Assembly: GCA_964602515.1 (NCBI GenBank)
Contig: CAZRRJ010000014.1
Span: 1-64,000 of the forward strand
DNA: 64,000 nucleotides
Direction of reading: 5' to 3'
Origin: Carboxylicivirga sp964602515
GTDB taxonomy: Bacteria > Bacteroidota > Bacteroidia > Bacteroidales > Marinilabiliaceae
Below the pieces are notes generated by a model, which was given only the letters and a program-made list of their open reading frames with translations, made no database searches and had not been told where the DNA came from. How positions within the stretch are numbered: the first letter of the stretch is position 1; every line of letters starts with the position of its first letter. Below are positions 35,101-43,843 of this stretch, piece by piece. The translations under genes were made by a program, and so were the position numbers.

Positions 35101-36099
35101 ATGAGCCTACGAATAAGTACAACATACATTTTAGTAGTAATACTGGTATTTGTAAATGCACTGTTTCTGACTGCACAAGCACCAGCCAGTTTACAAACAG
35201 CCCAACCTAAACCGGGCGAAGGGTTACACAGTTTTTTAATACGCCATAACCTGTCGCCTAAGGAGCATAAAAACACCTTTATTGAGCTTAATAAAGGTAA
35301 ACTTGGCAAGAATAATTCCCTTCTGGCACATCATTCATATACTATACCTTTAACTAGTATTGAGCTATTTGAACCCCTATTTGGTAAAGAACGTGAATAT
35401 TTTCCCCTGGAATCAAGAGATATGAAAGGCTCTTCCTTCTATTTGGTTTCCGGGCATGGTGGCCCAGACCCCGGGGCAATAGGTAAATATGGCAATAATG
35501 AACTTCACGAAGATGAGTATGCCTACGATATAACCTTACGACTGGCTAAAAAATTAATGGAGAATGGTGCTAAAGTGCATATTATTATTCAGGACGAAGA
35601 CGATGGTATAAGGGATGCACAGATTTTACACTACGATAACCATGAAACCTGTGGAACACATAACATACCCCTCGACCAGGTTAAACGCTTAAGACAACGA
35701 ACACATGAAGTAAACAAACTTTACAAACAGGACAACGAAGCTTATCGTCGCTGCCTCATTATACATGTTGATAGCCGCAGTAAACGAAAGCAAATAGATG
35801 TGTTCTTTTACCATCACAAAAAAAGTAAAAACGGCAAAAAACTGGCATCAGAGTTAAACCGTATTTTTGATGAAAAATATGCACAACATCAACCTTCAAG
35901 AGGATTCTCAGGCACCGTTAGCGAACGAAATCTTTATCTCCTGCGCAATACAACCCCGGTTTCCGTTTTTATAGAGTTAGGTAATATTCAGAACTATCGT
36001 GATCAGCAACGTTTTGTAAAAGCTGATAACCGACAAGCTTTAGCAAATTGGTTATATGAAGGAATAAAGAAAGATTTTGAAAGTAAAAGTAAAAATTAA
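35101..36099 (+). CDS. N-acetylmuramoyl-L-alanine amidase (Amidase_3)
   Basis: The 332-aa protein has a signal peptide (about 1-25), a short LysM-like region (about 35-85; GEGLHSFLIRHNLSP) and an Amidase_3 domain (about 112-325). Zinc ligands are His119 (SGHGGPDPGAIG), Glu137 or Glu139 (LHEDEYAYD) and His222 (IIHVDSRS); catalytic Glu292 is in FIELGNIQN. It cleaves the amide between MurNAc and the peptide stem. The usual FISIHAN is replaced by LIIHVDS, and the GFISN segment by GNIQN, so it is a divergent member typical of Bacteroidota. A promoter box lies directly before the start. Confidence 0.88.
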   Translation: MSLRISTTYILVVILVFVNALFLTAQAPASLQTAQPKPGEGLHSFLIRHNLSPKEHKNTFIELNKGKLGKNNSLLAHHSYTIPLTSIELFEPLFGKEREYFPLESRDMKGSSFYLVSGHGGPDPGAIGKYGNNELHEDEYAYDITLRLAKKLMENGAKVHIIIQDEDDGIRDAQILHYDNHETCGTHNIPLDQVKRLRQRTHEVNKLYKQDNEAYRRCLIIHVDSRSKRKQIDVFFYHHKKSKNGKKLASELNRIFDEKYAQHQPSRGFSGTVSERNLYLLRNTTPVSVFIELGNIQNYRDQQRFVKADNRQALANWLYEGIKKDFESKSKN

Positions 36100-36290
36100 T
36101 CCTTACTTTTGTCTTTCGTTTAATTATAGAATAACTTTCGGAGTAGCTTGTAAAATTAAATATCGATATTTCAGAGTAATAGATATACTAAAGTATACGC
36201 AAATTTTAAACTCATAAACAAGCCATATGCAGGATAAACATTACAAGCGAATTCTACTAAATACCTTTAAAAATATAAAATTATAATAAG

Positions 36291-37187
36291 ATGAAACCAA
36301 CACTTTTAATTTTAGCAGCAGGCATGGGAAGCCGTTATGGTGGCTTAAAGCAAATGGATGAATTAGGGCCACATGGTGAATCTATAATCGATTACTCGGT
36401 ATACGATGCCATTCAATCCGGATTTGAAAAAGTTGTATTTGTTATTCGCAAATCATTTGCCGATGCATTTAAAGCCAGATTTGAACCAACTTTAGAAGGT
36501 AAAATTAAAACAGAATATGTATACCAGGAGTTAAACGACTTACCCGAAGGCTTTACGCTACCCGAAGGTCGTGAAAAACCTTGGGGTACAGGCCATGCCA
36601 TTTTAATGGCTAAAAATGTTATTAACGAACCCTTTGCCATTATTAATGCTGATGATTTTTATGGGCGTGAGGCTTACAAGCAGGTATTTGATTTTGTTGC
36701 CGAAAGCACCAATAACAGTGAATATGCAATGGTAGGCTATGCTTTAAATAATACCCTATCTGAACATGGTACTGTATCGCGTGGTGTATGCGAAACTAAT
36801 GAAAAAGGCAACCTGGTTAATATTGTTGAGCGTACAAAAATTGGCTACGAAGGGGATAAAATCTTCTTTTACGAAGGGGACAGCAAAACTGAACTTACCG
36901 GAAACGAAGCAGTATCTATGAATTTCTGGGCTTTTAAACCGGAATATTTTAAGCATTTAGAAAAGGCTTTTATTGAGTTCTTAAAAGAAAAAGGAACTGA
37001 AATGAAATCTGAGTTCTACTTTAATGCTGTTGTTGATGGCCTGATTAAAAAAGGTGAAGCCAGTACAAAAGTTATACATACAGATGCCAAATGGTTTGGC
37101 GTAACTTATAAAGAAGATAAACCATTGGTACAGGATAAGCTTAACCAATTGATACAAGATGATATTTATCCTGAAAAACTGTGGTAA
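36291..37187 (+). CDS. Sugar-phosphate nucleotidyltransferase family protein
   Basis: The 298-aa protein has an N-terminal Rossmann-like NTP-transferase domain with the signature LAAGMGSRYGGLKQM (about 8-22), a conserved NADDFYGREAY (about 119-129, metal-binding Asp) and a C-terminal part with MNFWAFKPEYF (about 208-218). It transfers a nucleotidyl group to a sugar phosphate; the exact sugar is not clear, and relatives are annotated simply as nucleotidyltransferases. A TACTTTTG box lies far upstream (36104-36111), giving a possible leader of about 175 nt. A strong terminator follows. Confidence 0.85.
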   Translation: MKPTLLILAAGMGSRYGGLKQMDELGPHGESIIDYSVYDAIQSGFEKVVFVIRKSFADAFKARFEPTLEGKIKTEYVYQELNDLPEGFTLPEGREKPWGTGHAILMAKNVINEPFAIINADDFYGREAYKQVFDFVAESTNNSEYAMVGYALNNTLSEHGTVSRGVCETNEKGNLVNIVERTKIGYEGDKIFFYEGDSKTELTGNEAVSMNFWAFKPEYFKHLEKAFIEFLKEKGTEMKSEFYFNAVVDGLIKKGEASTKVIHTDAKWFGVTYKEDKPLVQDKLNQLIQDDIYPEKLW

Positions 37188-37210
37188 AAAGAAGTAACTA
37201 AACTCATAAA

Positions 37211-37247
37211 ACACGATGGTTCTTAACACAAAGCCATCGTGTTTTTT
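37211..37247 (+). terminator. Terminator of the nucleotidyltransferase gene
   Basis: ACACGATGG (37211-37219) is the exact complement of CCATCGTGT (37234-37242), followed by a run of T. Confidence 0.9.
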
Positions 37248-37375
37248 ATGTCCCTCCTAAAATATAGTTTCAAACTTAAAATGTAATCTATGCCTGACTG
37301 TTAAAAGAGTATAGTTCTCTAATCTAACCCTTAAGACTCATCTTGAGGCATCTACCTTACCTTAATATGGTACAG

Positions 37376-37485
37376 GTAGCACTTGCTACTTAACTAAGTA
37401 GCACTTGCTACCCAACTAAGTAACACTTGCTACCCAACTAAGTAACAGCTGCTACCCAACTAAGTAACAGCTGCTACCCAAGTTA
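37376..37485. repeat. Five 22-bp tandem repeats, each with a 14-bp dyad
   Basis: Units start at 37376, 37398, 37420, 37442 and 37464, all exactly 22 bp. Each holds GTAGCACTTGCTAC or a variant: units 1-2 have perfect 6-bp arms (GTAGCA/TGCTAC), unit 3 has one changed arm base, and units 4-5 gain a CAGCTG centre. The spacer TACCCAACTAA is nearly constant. The array lies 41 bp downstream of the stop of the HU-like gene and between two convergent genes. There are no unique spacers, so it is not a CRISPR. It may be a protein-binding array or a set of 3' RNA hairpins. Confidence 0.85.
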
Positions 37486-37526
37486 TGTCTAAGGCCTGTA
37501 CAAGCTTATGTTCTATCCCCTATACT

Positions 37527-38222
37527 CTATCCCTTCTGCTCTCCTTCATAAATCCCACTATAACATTCCAGTAGCCTAACATGATGTTTAAGGCGAACCA
37601 CCATTTTAAGACGCATCATTTTATCGGGTAACTCCTTAGGCAAACAAACAACAATTACATCAGGCCCAACTTTTCTTGTAAAAGATATCTTTTTACTATC
37701 ACCCTTATAACACAGGTACACGCCTGTATCATCATCATCCGACAGAACCAGGTTCCGACCATGTATTTCAATTAACATACCTGGCTTAAAAGTAGTGACC
37801 GTAGCCTGTTGACTAAAATCAATAAGCTTTATAATGGCTGGCACATGTGTTTTGGCTTTAGTTTTTTTCGGTTTTATTTTCAGCGCCATCTTCTTCAGTT
37901 CTTCTCCCTGTGTAAAATTAAAAGTCAAACTGTGACGATTGGGATCAAAACGGTCATCCAAACTCATAAACTGACCTTTGATAGACGGCATAATTTTCAT
38001 CAAAGGCAGGTTAACACGGTGTCCTTCTCTTAAAACTGTCTCCAGAACATCAAAAAACATACTAACAGCTCCCAAAGCTTCAGATGGCATGATACCCGAA
38101 CCCGGGGCACTCATTTGTTCAATAATATCATCCAGGTTAACTGATTTATCAGTTCTTACCCTTGCCAGGTAACTTCCTTTATTTTGAGTTTTAAGTGTGT
38201 TAGGATATAAAGCGTACTTCAT
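37527..38222 (-). CDS. HU-like DNA-binding protein with DUF4469 C-domain
   Basis: The 231-aa protein has an N-terminal HU-DNA-binding-type domain (about 1-120; LDDIIEQMSAPGSGIMPSEA, then PSIKGQFMSLDDRFDPNRH), a basic linker (KIKPKKTKAKTH, about 115-126) and a C-terminal Ig-like DUF4469 domain (about 127-225; FKPGMLIEIHGRNL). This architecture is common in Bacteroidota, where it replaces or supplements classical HU. It probably binds DNA, and the 22-bp palindromic array next to it is a natural candidate target, although nothing in the sequence proves that. Confidence 0.85.
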   Translation of the reverse strand: MKYALYPNTLKTQNKGSYLARVRTDKSVNLDDIIEQMSAPGSGIMPSEALGAVSMFFDVLETVLREGHRVNLPLMKIMPSIKGQFMSLDDRFDPNRHSLTFNFTQGEELKKMALKIKPKKTKAKTHVPAIIKLIDFSQQATVTTFKPGMLIEIHGRNLVLSDDDDTGVYLCYKGDSKKISFTRKVGPDVIVVCLPKELPDKMMRLKMVVRLKHHVRLLECYSGIYEGEQKG

Positions 38223-38548
38223 AATGCAAAAATTTATAATTAATATTTAAATGTATTTCATTCATAATAAAGATACTGAATTACTTTAGATTATAAGAAC
38301 AAAGTCATTTTTCCTTTAATATTCAACAGTTTTAATCTATAAGCGCACCTAAACTCAACACACTACCCAGTCATTTTTAGTTAAATGTCGGCATTTTATC
38401 ATTTATTATATTAGGCATAACTATCTAAAAATAATACCAGCTAAACCTGTGATAACCTCAACCATACTTTATATTAAACAGGTAAAAATAAAAATGCACA
38501 ACCACAGCTACTTAAATTTTATATCTTAGAAGCTCTAAAACTCAAAAA
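38223..38548. other. Intergenic region, no gene seen
   Basis: This AT-rich spacer lies between the divergent HU-like and esterase genes. It has no ORF, no strong dyad and no exact TAnnTTTG box. Confidence 0.4.
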
Positions 38549-39424
38549 ATGAAATTATTATTATCTGCTCTATTGCTGTGTACCAGTCTTACACCTTTTG
38601 CACAAATACCTAAAGGTAAAGTTATTGAAGGCCAAAACATGCTAAGTAAAATAACCGGCTATGCAGTAAATTACTCGGTTTACCTGCCACCTTGCTACGA
38701 AACATCGCAACGTGCCTACCCTGTTGTATACCTCTTACATGGCTATTCTGATAATGAAACTGCCTGGGTACAATTTGGCGAAGTAAATTACACCCTGGAT
38801 AAAGCCATAGAGGAAGGCCTGGTTCCTCCAATGATCATTATTATGCCCAATGCCAAAGTTACCTGGTATGTCAATAACCATAGTGGAAGCGATCGTTACG
38901 AGGATATGATTTTTGAAGAGTTTATTCCTTTTGTAGAAAAGCAATACCGTATTCGTTCGCAAAAAGAGTTCAGAGCTGTCAGCGGGCTTTCAATGGGTGG
39001 AAATGGTTCACTCGTATGGGCTCTTAAACACCCTGATATGTTTAGCGCCTGTGCTGCTTTTAGCGCTGCTGTATATACCAATGATGAAATGAAATATCAT
39101 CTCAATAAAGGCAATAAGGATTGGTTTATTCCTATTTATGGAAATCTTGATAAAAAAGGCAATTTACCACAACACTGGCTTAACTATAATGTATTAGAGA
39201 TGATTGATAAGCTACCGGTAAGCCAGCTCAACCGGGTTAAATTTTATATTGACTGTGGTGACGACGATTTTTTATACAAAGGCAATGCTGCCTTACATGT
39301 AGCCATGCGAAACAAAAACGTTAAGCACCAGTTTCGCATTCGCGATGGTGCACATAACTGGACTTACTGGCGTACTAATATTATTTACGGCTTACAATTT
39401 ATAGGTAATGTATTTCATCGTTAA
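38549..39424 (+). CDS. Secreted esterase (esterase D / feruloyl-esterase-like alpha/beta hydrolase)
   Basis: The 291-aa protein has a signal peptide (about 1-18) and a complete alpha/beta-hydrolase domain. The nucleophile is Ser148 in SGLSMGG, the oxyanion loop is YLLHGYSDN (about 61-69), the acidic residue lies in DCGDDDF (about 236-242) and His is in RDGAHNWTYW (about 273-282). The family includes S-formylglutathione hydrolase, feruloyl and acetylxylan esterases and Ag85-like proteins; the signal peptide favours an extracytoplasmic carbohydrate esterase. No polysaccharide locus is adjacent. Confidence 0.85.
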   Translation: MKLLLSALLLCTSLTPFAQIPKGKVIEGQNMLSKITGYAVNYSVYLPPCYETSQRAYPVVYLLHGYSDNETAWVQFGEVNYTLDKAIEEGLVPPMIIIMPNAKVTWYVNNHSGSDRYEDMIFEEFIPFVEKQYRIRSQKEFRAVSGLSMGGNGSLVWALKHPDMFSACAAFSAAVYTNDEMKYHLNKGNKDWFIPIYGNLDKKGNLPQHWLNYNVLEMIDKLPVSQLNRVKFYIDCGDDDFLYKGNAALHVAMRNKNVKHQFRIRDGAHNWTYWRTNIIYGLQFIGNVFHR

Positions 39425-39734
39425 ACAATATCACAAGCAATACTTATCAACGGTAATTTCATGCAAATCAAGCCTGGTTAACACCAAAATTCAAAACCAA
39501 TCTATTTGTTTTTCATATCAATTAAAAATATCTTTAATGCAACTGAGTTTATGCTTTGGTCATATTTATTAACTTAAATACATCAAATCTAAAGTAACTG
39601 AAAAATCCGCTTTATTTCTTTTAAGGATAAATGCAATCTGTTGTTCTTATGTGTTTGGTGTAACCTTATTATCTACAAACCCATGTGCAATTTAGTGGTT
39701 TGCTTTACCGCTATTTGCCCTTAAATCTTGAAAG
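39425..39734. other. Intergenic region before tldD, no gene seen
   Basis: AT-rich, with stops in all frames. The nearest promoter-like text is a TATTTG close to 39712, which lacks the full spacing of the consensus. Nothing else stands out. Confidence 0.4.
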
Positions 39735-41279
39735 ATGAAAGCAATTATTAATCGAAGAGATTTCTTAAAAGCCGGCGCTGCAACAGCAATTGGAACAGCC
39801 GTTCTCCCTCATGTTCTTGCAGGGTGTACTTCCAAACCGGCAAAAATTGGAGGCAACATGACTATTCACAACTACCTGGAACATTTTGGTGTAACAGAAC
39901 AAATGATCCAACAAATTATTATTGAAGGCCTTTCTAAAGGCGGTGACTATTGCGATGTATATTTCCAGCACAACATAGCCAATTATATTGGTTTGGAAGA
40001 CAATGCAGTTAACAGAGCCTATTCTGATATTAGCTTTGGCGTTGGTATTCGCGTGTTAAAAGGAGACCAAACCGGTTACTCTTTTAGTGAAGAGGTAAGC
40101 CTTGAAGCCATGAAATCTGCTGCCCGAACTGCTGCCAATATAGCCAATAGTACTTCTAAGGTAGCTCCTGTGGCTTTTGAATCGCCCAAACTGCCAAGCT
40201 ACTATATGATTAAAACACCTTGGGAAGAAATCTCGATTAATGAGAAAATACCTTACTTACAACAAATTAATGAGAAGGTTTTTGCATTAGATGGCCGTAT
40301 TATTAAATCTAATGTATGGTTTAATGATGAAACATCGTATGTTCTGTTTGCCAATTCTGAAGGACGCATAACCTGCGACTACCAGCCAATGGCACAGCTT
40401 TCGGTTAGCTGTACTGCTGATCAGGATGGGCAAAAAGAACAAAATTATTTCGATTACTCTGGGCGCAGAGGAATTGAATTCTTCACACCCGAAGCAATCA
40501 ATACCTTAGCAACTGAAGCTGTTAAGCGTACAGTATCGTTATTTGATGCTGTTAAACCAAAAGCAGGTGAATTACCTGTTGTATTGGCAGCAGGTAGCTC
40601 CGGAATACTTCTGCACGAAGCAATTGGTCATGGTATGGAGGCTGATTTTAACCGTAAAAAGACTTCTATTTTTGCTGATAAGATTGGTAAAAAAGTAGCC
40701 AAAGACTTTGTTTCTATTGTTGATGATGGAACCAATCCTAACATTCGCGGTTCTATTAATGTTGATGATGAAGGTAATAACACAGAGTGCACCTATATGG
40801 TGGCGGGTGGAACAATGAATTCTTATTTACATGATCGCATTAGTGCCAAACATTATGGCGTAAAGCCAACAGGTAACGGGCGTCGCGAATCATTCCGCCA
40901 CATGCCAATGCCACGTATGCGCAACACCTACATGGAAAATGGTCCGCATAAGAAAGATGAGATTATTGAAAGTGTAAAATATGGTGTTTATGCCGAATCA
41001 TTCTCTAATGGACAAGTAATGATTGGAGCTGGTGACTTTACGTTCTATGTAAAATCGGGCTACCTGATTGAAGATGGTAAGCTGACCCGGCCAATTAAGG
41101 ATATTAATATCATTGGTAACGGACCAAAAGTACTGGCCGATATTGAAATGGTTGCCGATGACCTTAAAATGGCCGAAGGCGGTTGGACTTGTGGTAAAAA
41201 CGGACAGGGAGTACCTGTATCTCAAGGATTACCAACTGTCAAAGTATCAAAAATCACCGTTGGTGGTGTTAACGCTTAA
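39735..41279 (+). CDS. tldD: TldD-family metalloprotease with Tat-type signal
   Basis: The 514-aa protein is the catalytic subunit of the TldD/TldE peptidase. HEAIGH at about 294-299 is the HExxxH zinc motif, followed by the conserved EADFNRKKTSIF. The N-terminus NRRDFLKAGAATAIGTAVL (about 6-24) is a twin-arginine-type signal with a lipobox-like LAGC, so this copy may be exported, unlike cytosolic E. coli TldD. TldD/TldE degrade unfolded peptides and mature some peptides such as microcin B17. It forms an operon with tldE 26 bp downstream. Confidence 0.92.
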   Translation: MKAIINRRDFLKAGAATAIGTAVLPHVLAGCTSKPAKIGGNMTIHNYLEHFGVTEQMIQQIIIEGLSKGGDYCDVYFQHNIANYIGLEDNAVNRAYSDISFGVGIRVLKGDQTGYSFSEEVSLEAMKSAARTAANIANSTSKVAPVAFESPKLPSYYMIKTPWEEISINEKIPYLQQINEKVFALDGRIIKSNVWFNDETSYVLFANSEGRITCDYQPMAQLSVSCTADQDGQKEQNYFDYSGRRGIEFFTPEAINTLATEAVKRTVSLFDAVKPKAGELPVVLAAGSSGILLHEAIGHGMEADFNRKKTSIFADKIGKKVAKDFVSIVDDGTNPNIRGSINVDDEGNNTECTYMVAGGTMNSYLHDRISAKHYGVKPTGNGRRESFRHMPMPRMRNTYMENGPHKKDEIIESVKYGVYAESFSNGQVMIGAGDFTFYVKSGYLIEDGKLTRPIKDINIIGNGPKVLADIEMVADDLKMAEGGWTCGKNGQGVPVSQGLPTVKVSKITVGGVNA

Positions 41280-41305
41280 TTCAGTTTAACCCAAAAAAGA
41301 ACAAA

Positions 41306-42625
41306 ATGAACAATAAAGAACGACAGGAACTGGCTATGTGGGCCGTTGAGTTCGCCAAAAAGAAAGGTGCAACCGAAGTTGCTGCATCTATAGGTAATTC
41401 TCGCTCTGTAGATATTGAGGTACGTGAGCAAAAAATTGAAAAAATTAAACAGTCAACAACCAATGGTTTGTCTTTAAATATTTATCGTGATCATAAATAT
41501 TCAGGGCATTCAACTAATAATTTAAATAAAAAGGATCTGGAGAAATTTATCTCTGAAGCAGTTGAGGCAACAAAATATCTAACAGCTGATAAATTCAGAG
41601 CTTTACCTGCCCCATCATTATACCCAACTGATTTAAACAGGGATCTGAAACTTGAAGATAAATCGTACAACCAGATTGCACCGGAAAACCGTGTACAAAT
41701 AGCTAAAGAAATAGAACAAATAGCACGATCAAAGAGCGACAAAATTATTTCGGCTACAGGTGGTTTTAGCGATGATTATTCTGAGAGTGTTCTGGTACAT
41801 AGTAACGGCTTAGTTGCTGAACGTGCCTCCACTTCATTTTGGGCCGGTGGCGAAGTTACCGTTCGTGATGGTGATGCGCGTCCTGAAGGTTACCACTGGG
41901 GAGGAAGCCGTTTTTTCGGGCAGATGCCTGCACCTGAAGAGTTAGGCTCTAAAGCTGCTGAAAATGCCATTCGTAAAATGGGTCAGACTAAAATAGCATC
42001 GGGCAAGTACGATATGATAATCGAAAACCGAACTGCTGGCCGTTTACTATCTACTTTTATAGGACCAATGCAGGCACGCTCTTTACAGCAAAAAAGTTCT
42101 TATTTAGATGGTATGCTCGGGCAAGCCATTGCCTCACCTGAACTTACTGTTATTGATGATCCGTTTATTCCGGGTGGATTTGGATCCCGTTTGTACGATG
42201 GACAAGGCCTAGCGTGCAAAAAGCGTGTAATGATTGAGAAGGGTATTTTAAAGGACTATTACATTGATAATTACTATGGTAAAAAATTAGATATGACACC
42301 TAACGGCGGTTCTACTACCAACATTTTATTCAAGTTGGGTTCACGAGACTTTAATGCCATTATCAAAGATATTAACACTGGTATATTTGTAACGTCTTTC
42401 AATGGTGGTAACTCTAATTCAACAACAGGAGACTTCTCTTTTGGCGTATCCGGTTTCTTAGTTAAGGGAGGTAAAATTGTTAAGCCAGTTAATGAAATGA
42501 ATATCTCGGGCAATGCTAAAGAATTCTGGAAACAATTGACCGAATTAGGCAATGATCCTTATAAATACTCAAGTATTCTTAGTCCTACCCTGGTGTTTAA
42601 GGATATCGATTTTAGTGGATTATAA
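41306..42625 (+). CDS. tldE: TldE/PmbA-family subunit
   Basis: The 439-aa protein is the non-catalytic partner: it lacks HExxxH and shows the TldE-type end (SFNGGNSNSTTGDFSFGVSG at about 371-390). It has no signal peptide, which contrasts with the Tat-like start of its partner; either the N-terminal hydrophobic stretch of TldD is not used for export or the two act in different compartments. It directly follows tldD and is closed by a terminator. Confidence 0.92.
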   Translation: MNNKERQELAMWAVEFAKKKGATEVAASIGNSRSVDIEVREQKIEKIKQSTTNGLSLNIYRDHKYSGHSTNNLNKKDLEKFISEAVEATKYLTADKFRALPAPSLYPTDLNRDLKLEDKSYNQIAPENRVQIAKEIEQIARSKSDKIISATGGFSDDYSESVLVHSNGLVAERASTSFWAGGEVTVRDGDARPEGYHWGGSRFFGQMPAPEELGSKAAENAIRKMGQTKIASGKYDMIIENRTAGRLLSTFIGPMQARSLQQKSSYLDGMLGQAIASPELTVIDDPFIPGGFGSRLYDGQGLACKKRVMIEKGILKDYYIDNYYGKKLDMTPNGGSTTNILFKLGSRDFNAIIKDINTGIFVTSFNGGNSNSTTGDFSFGVSGFLVKGGKIVKPVNEMNISGNAKEFWKQLTELGNDPYKYSSILSPTLVFKDIDFSGL

Positions 42626-42645
42626 TAATCAAAGCCGCATATTTT

Positions 42646-42680
42646 ATAAGCTGTCTTTCTCCGGGCAGCTTATTTTTTTG
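42646..42680 (+). terminator. Terminator of tldD-tldE
   Basis: ATAAGCTG (42646-42653) pairs exactly with CAGCTTAT (42666-42673), followed by TTTTTTG. Confidence 0.87.
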
Positions 42681-42714
42681 ACTCTTCTTTATTTAAGACT
42701 TAAAGGTATTTTTA

Positions 42715-42722
42715 TACTTTTG
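42715..42722 (+). promoter_or_regulatory. Promoter box of trhO
   Basis: TACTTTTG is an exact TAnnTTTG box 17 nt before the ATG at 42740, giving a leader of about 14 nt. No TTG lies at the expected distance. Confidence 0.5.
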
Positions 42723-42739
42723 TGTAAATTTATAAAATT

Positions 42740-43774
42740 ATGGATCCTAATAGCAGTAAAAAGCATCTTATTAATACATTAAGTCCCAAACAACTTCAGG
42801 AGCGGTTAAATAATGAAACATTTAAACGAACTACAGTCTCTTTTTACCGCTACGTTTTAATAGATAACCCTACCGAAATGCGAGATATACTTTACCAAGC
42901 ATGGAATAAACTCCAGTGCTATGGCCGGATATACCTTGCTAAAGAAGGAATTAACGCACAAATGAGTGTACCCAACCACTTTTGGCAAGAATTTACAGAT
43001 CACCTGGCATCTGTAAGTGAACTAAAAGATATGCCACTAAAAATAGCTGTTGAAGATAATGGTAAATCATTCCTGAAACTCCAGCTTAAGGTACGTCGGC
43101 AAATTGTTGCCGATGGCTTAAAGCCACAAGAATACGATGTAACGAATGTGGGAAAACACCTTAGTGCAAAAGAGTGGAATACAGCAATGGATGAAGGCGC
43201 TGTTGTAGTTGATATGCGTAACCATTACGAAAGTGAAATAGGCCGGTTTGAGGGTGCTATTTTACCTGGTGCAGATACCTTTAAGGAGGAGTTGCCCGGG
43301 GTGGTTAACATACTTAAGGGAAAGGAAGATAAGAAAATACTCCTATACTGTACCGGGGGTGTGCGTTGCGAGAAAACAAGTGCTTATCTTAAACACCATG
43401 GTTTTTCTGATGTTAACCAGCTTTTGGGCGGCATTATTGATTATACTCGCCAAATTGAAGCAGAGCAGATAGAAAATAAGTTTATTGGCAAAAACTTTGT
43501 CTTTGATAATCGCTTGGGCGAACGCATTAGTGAAGATATAATAAGCCAGTGCCACCAATGTGGTGCAACATGCGACACACATACCAATTGCACCAATAAG
43601 CGTTGTAATCTTTTATTTATTCAATGCGATAACTGTAAGAAGGAGTACAATGGATGTTGTGGTAATGATTGCCAAACCTATTTATTAGCACCAGAAAATG
43701 AAAAAGTAAAACTTGAACAGCGCCTGGTTTTTAAACGTGGAAAACGTTTTTATAAATCAGATAAATCTGCCTGA
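42740..43774 (+). CDS. trhO: tRNA uridine(34) hydroxylase (rhodanese-type)
   Basis: The 344-aa protein has an N-terminal acylphosphatase-like domain (about 30-125; YGRIYLAKEGINAQMS), a central rhodanese domain (about 145-240) with the active-site loop YCTGGVRCEKT (Cys204) and a C-terminal cysteine-rich tail (CHQCGATCDTH through CCGNDC, about 270-315) typical of the YceA/TrhO family. With oxygen it hydroxylates U34 of several tRNAs to 5-hydroxyuridine. Single gene between two terminator/promoter units. Confidence 0.92.
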   Translation: MDPNSSKKHLINTLSPKQLQERLNNETFKRTTVSFYRYVLIDNPTEMRDILYQAWNKLQCYGRIYLAKEGINAQMSVPNHFWQEFTDHLASVSELKDMPLKIAVEDNGKSFLKLQLKVRRQIVADGLKPQEYDVTNVGKHLSAKEWNTAMDEGAVVVDMRNHYESEIGRFEGAILPGADTFKEELPGVVNILKGKEDKKILLYCTGGVRCEKTSAYLKHHGFSDVNQLLGGIIDYTRQIEAEQIENKFIGKNFVFDNRLGERISEDIISQCHQCGATCDTHTNCTNKRCNLLFIQCDNCKKEYNGCCGNDCQTYLLAPENEKVKLEQRLVFKRGKRFYKSDKSA

Positions 43775-43788
43775 TTTGCTTTTTCTGT

Positions 43789-43818
43789 TTTGCACACATA
43801 GTAAGATTCGCTAATTTG
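43789..43818 (+). promoter_or_regulatory. Promoter of the exonuclease III gene
   Basis: TTTG (43789-43792), 19 nt, then TAATTTG (43812-43818), one base shorter than TAnnTTTG. The leader to the ATG at 43844 would be about 22 nt. Confidence 0.45.
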
Positions 43819-43843
43819 CATTTTCATAAAGAAAGAAACAATA

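Noticed and set aside
37376..37485. CRISPR array
   Set aside because: The units are contiguous 22-bp repeats with a constant spacer, there are no unique 25-40 bp spacers, and no cas genes are nearby.
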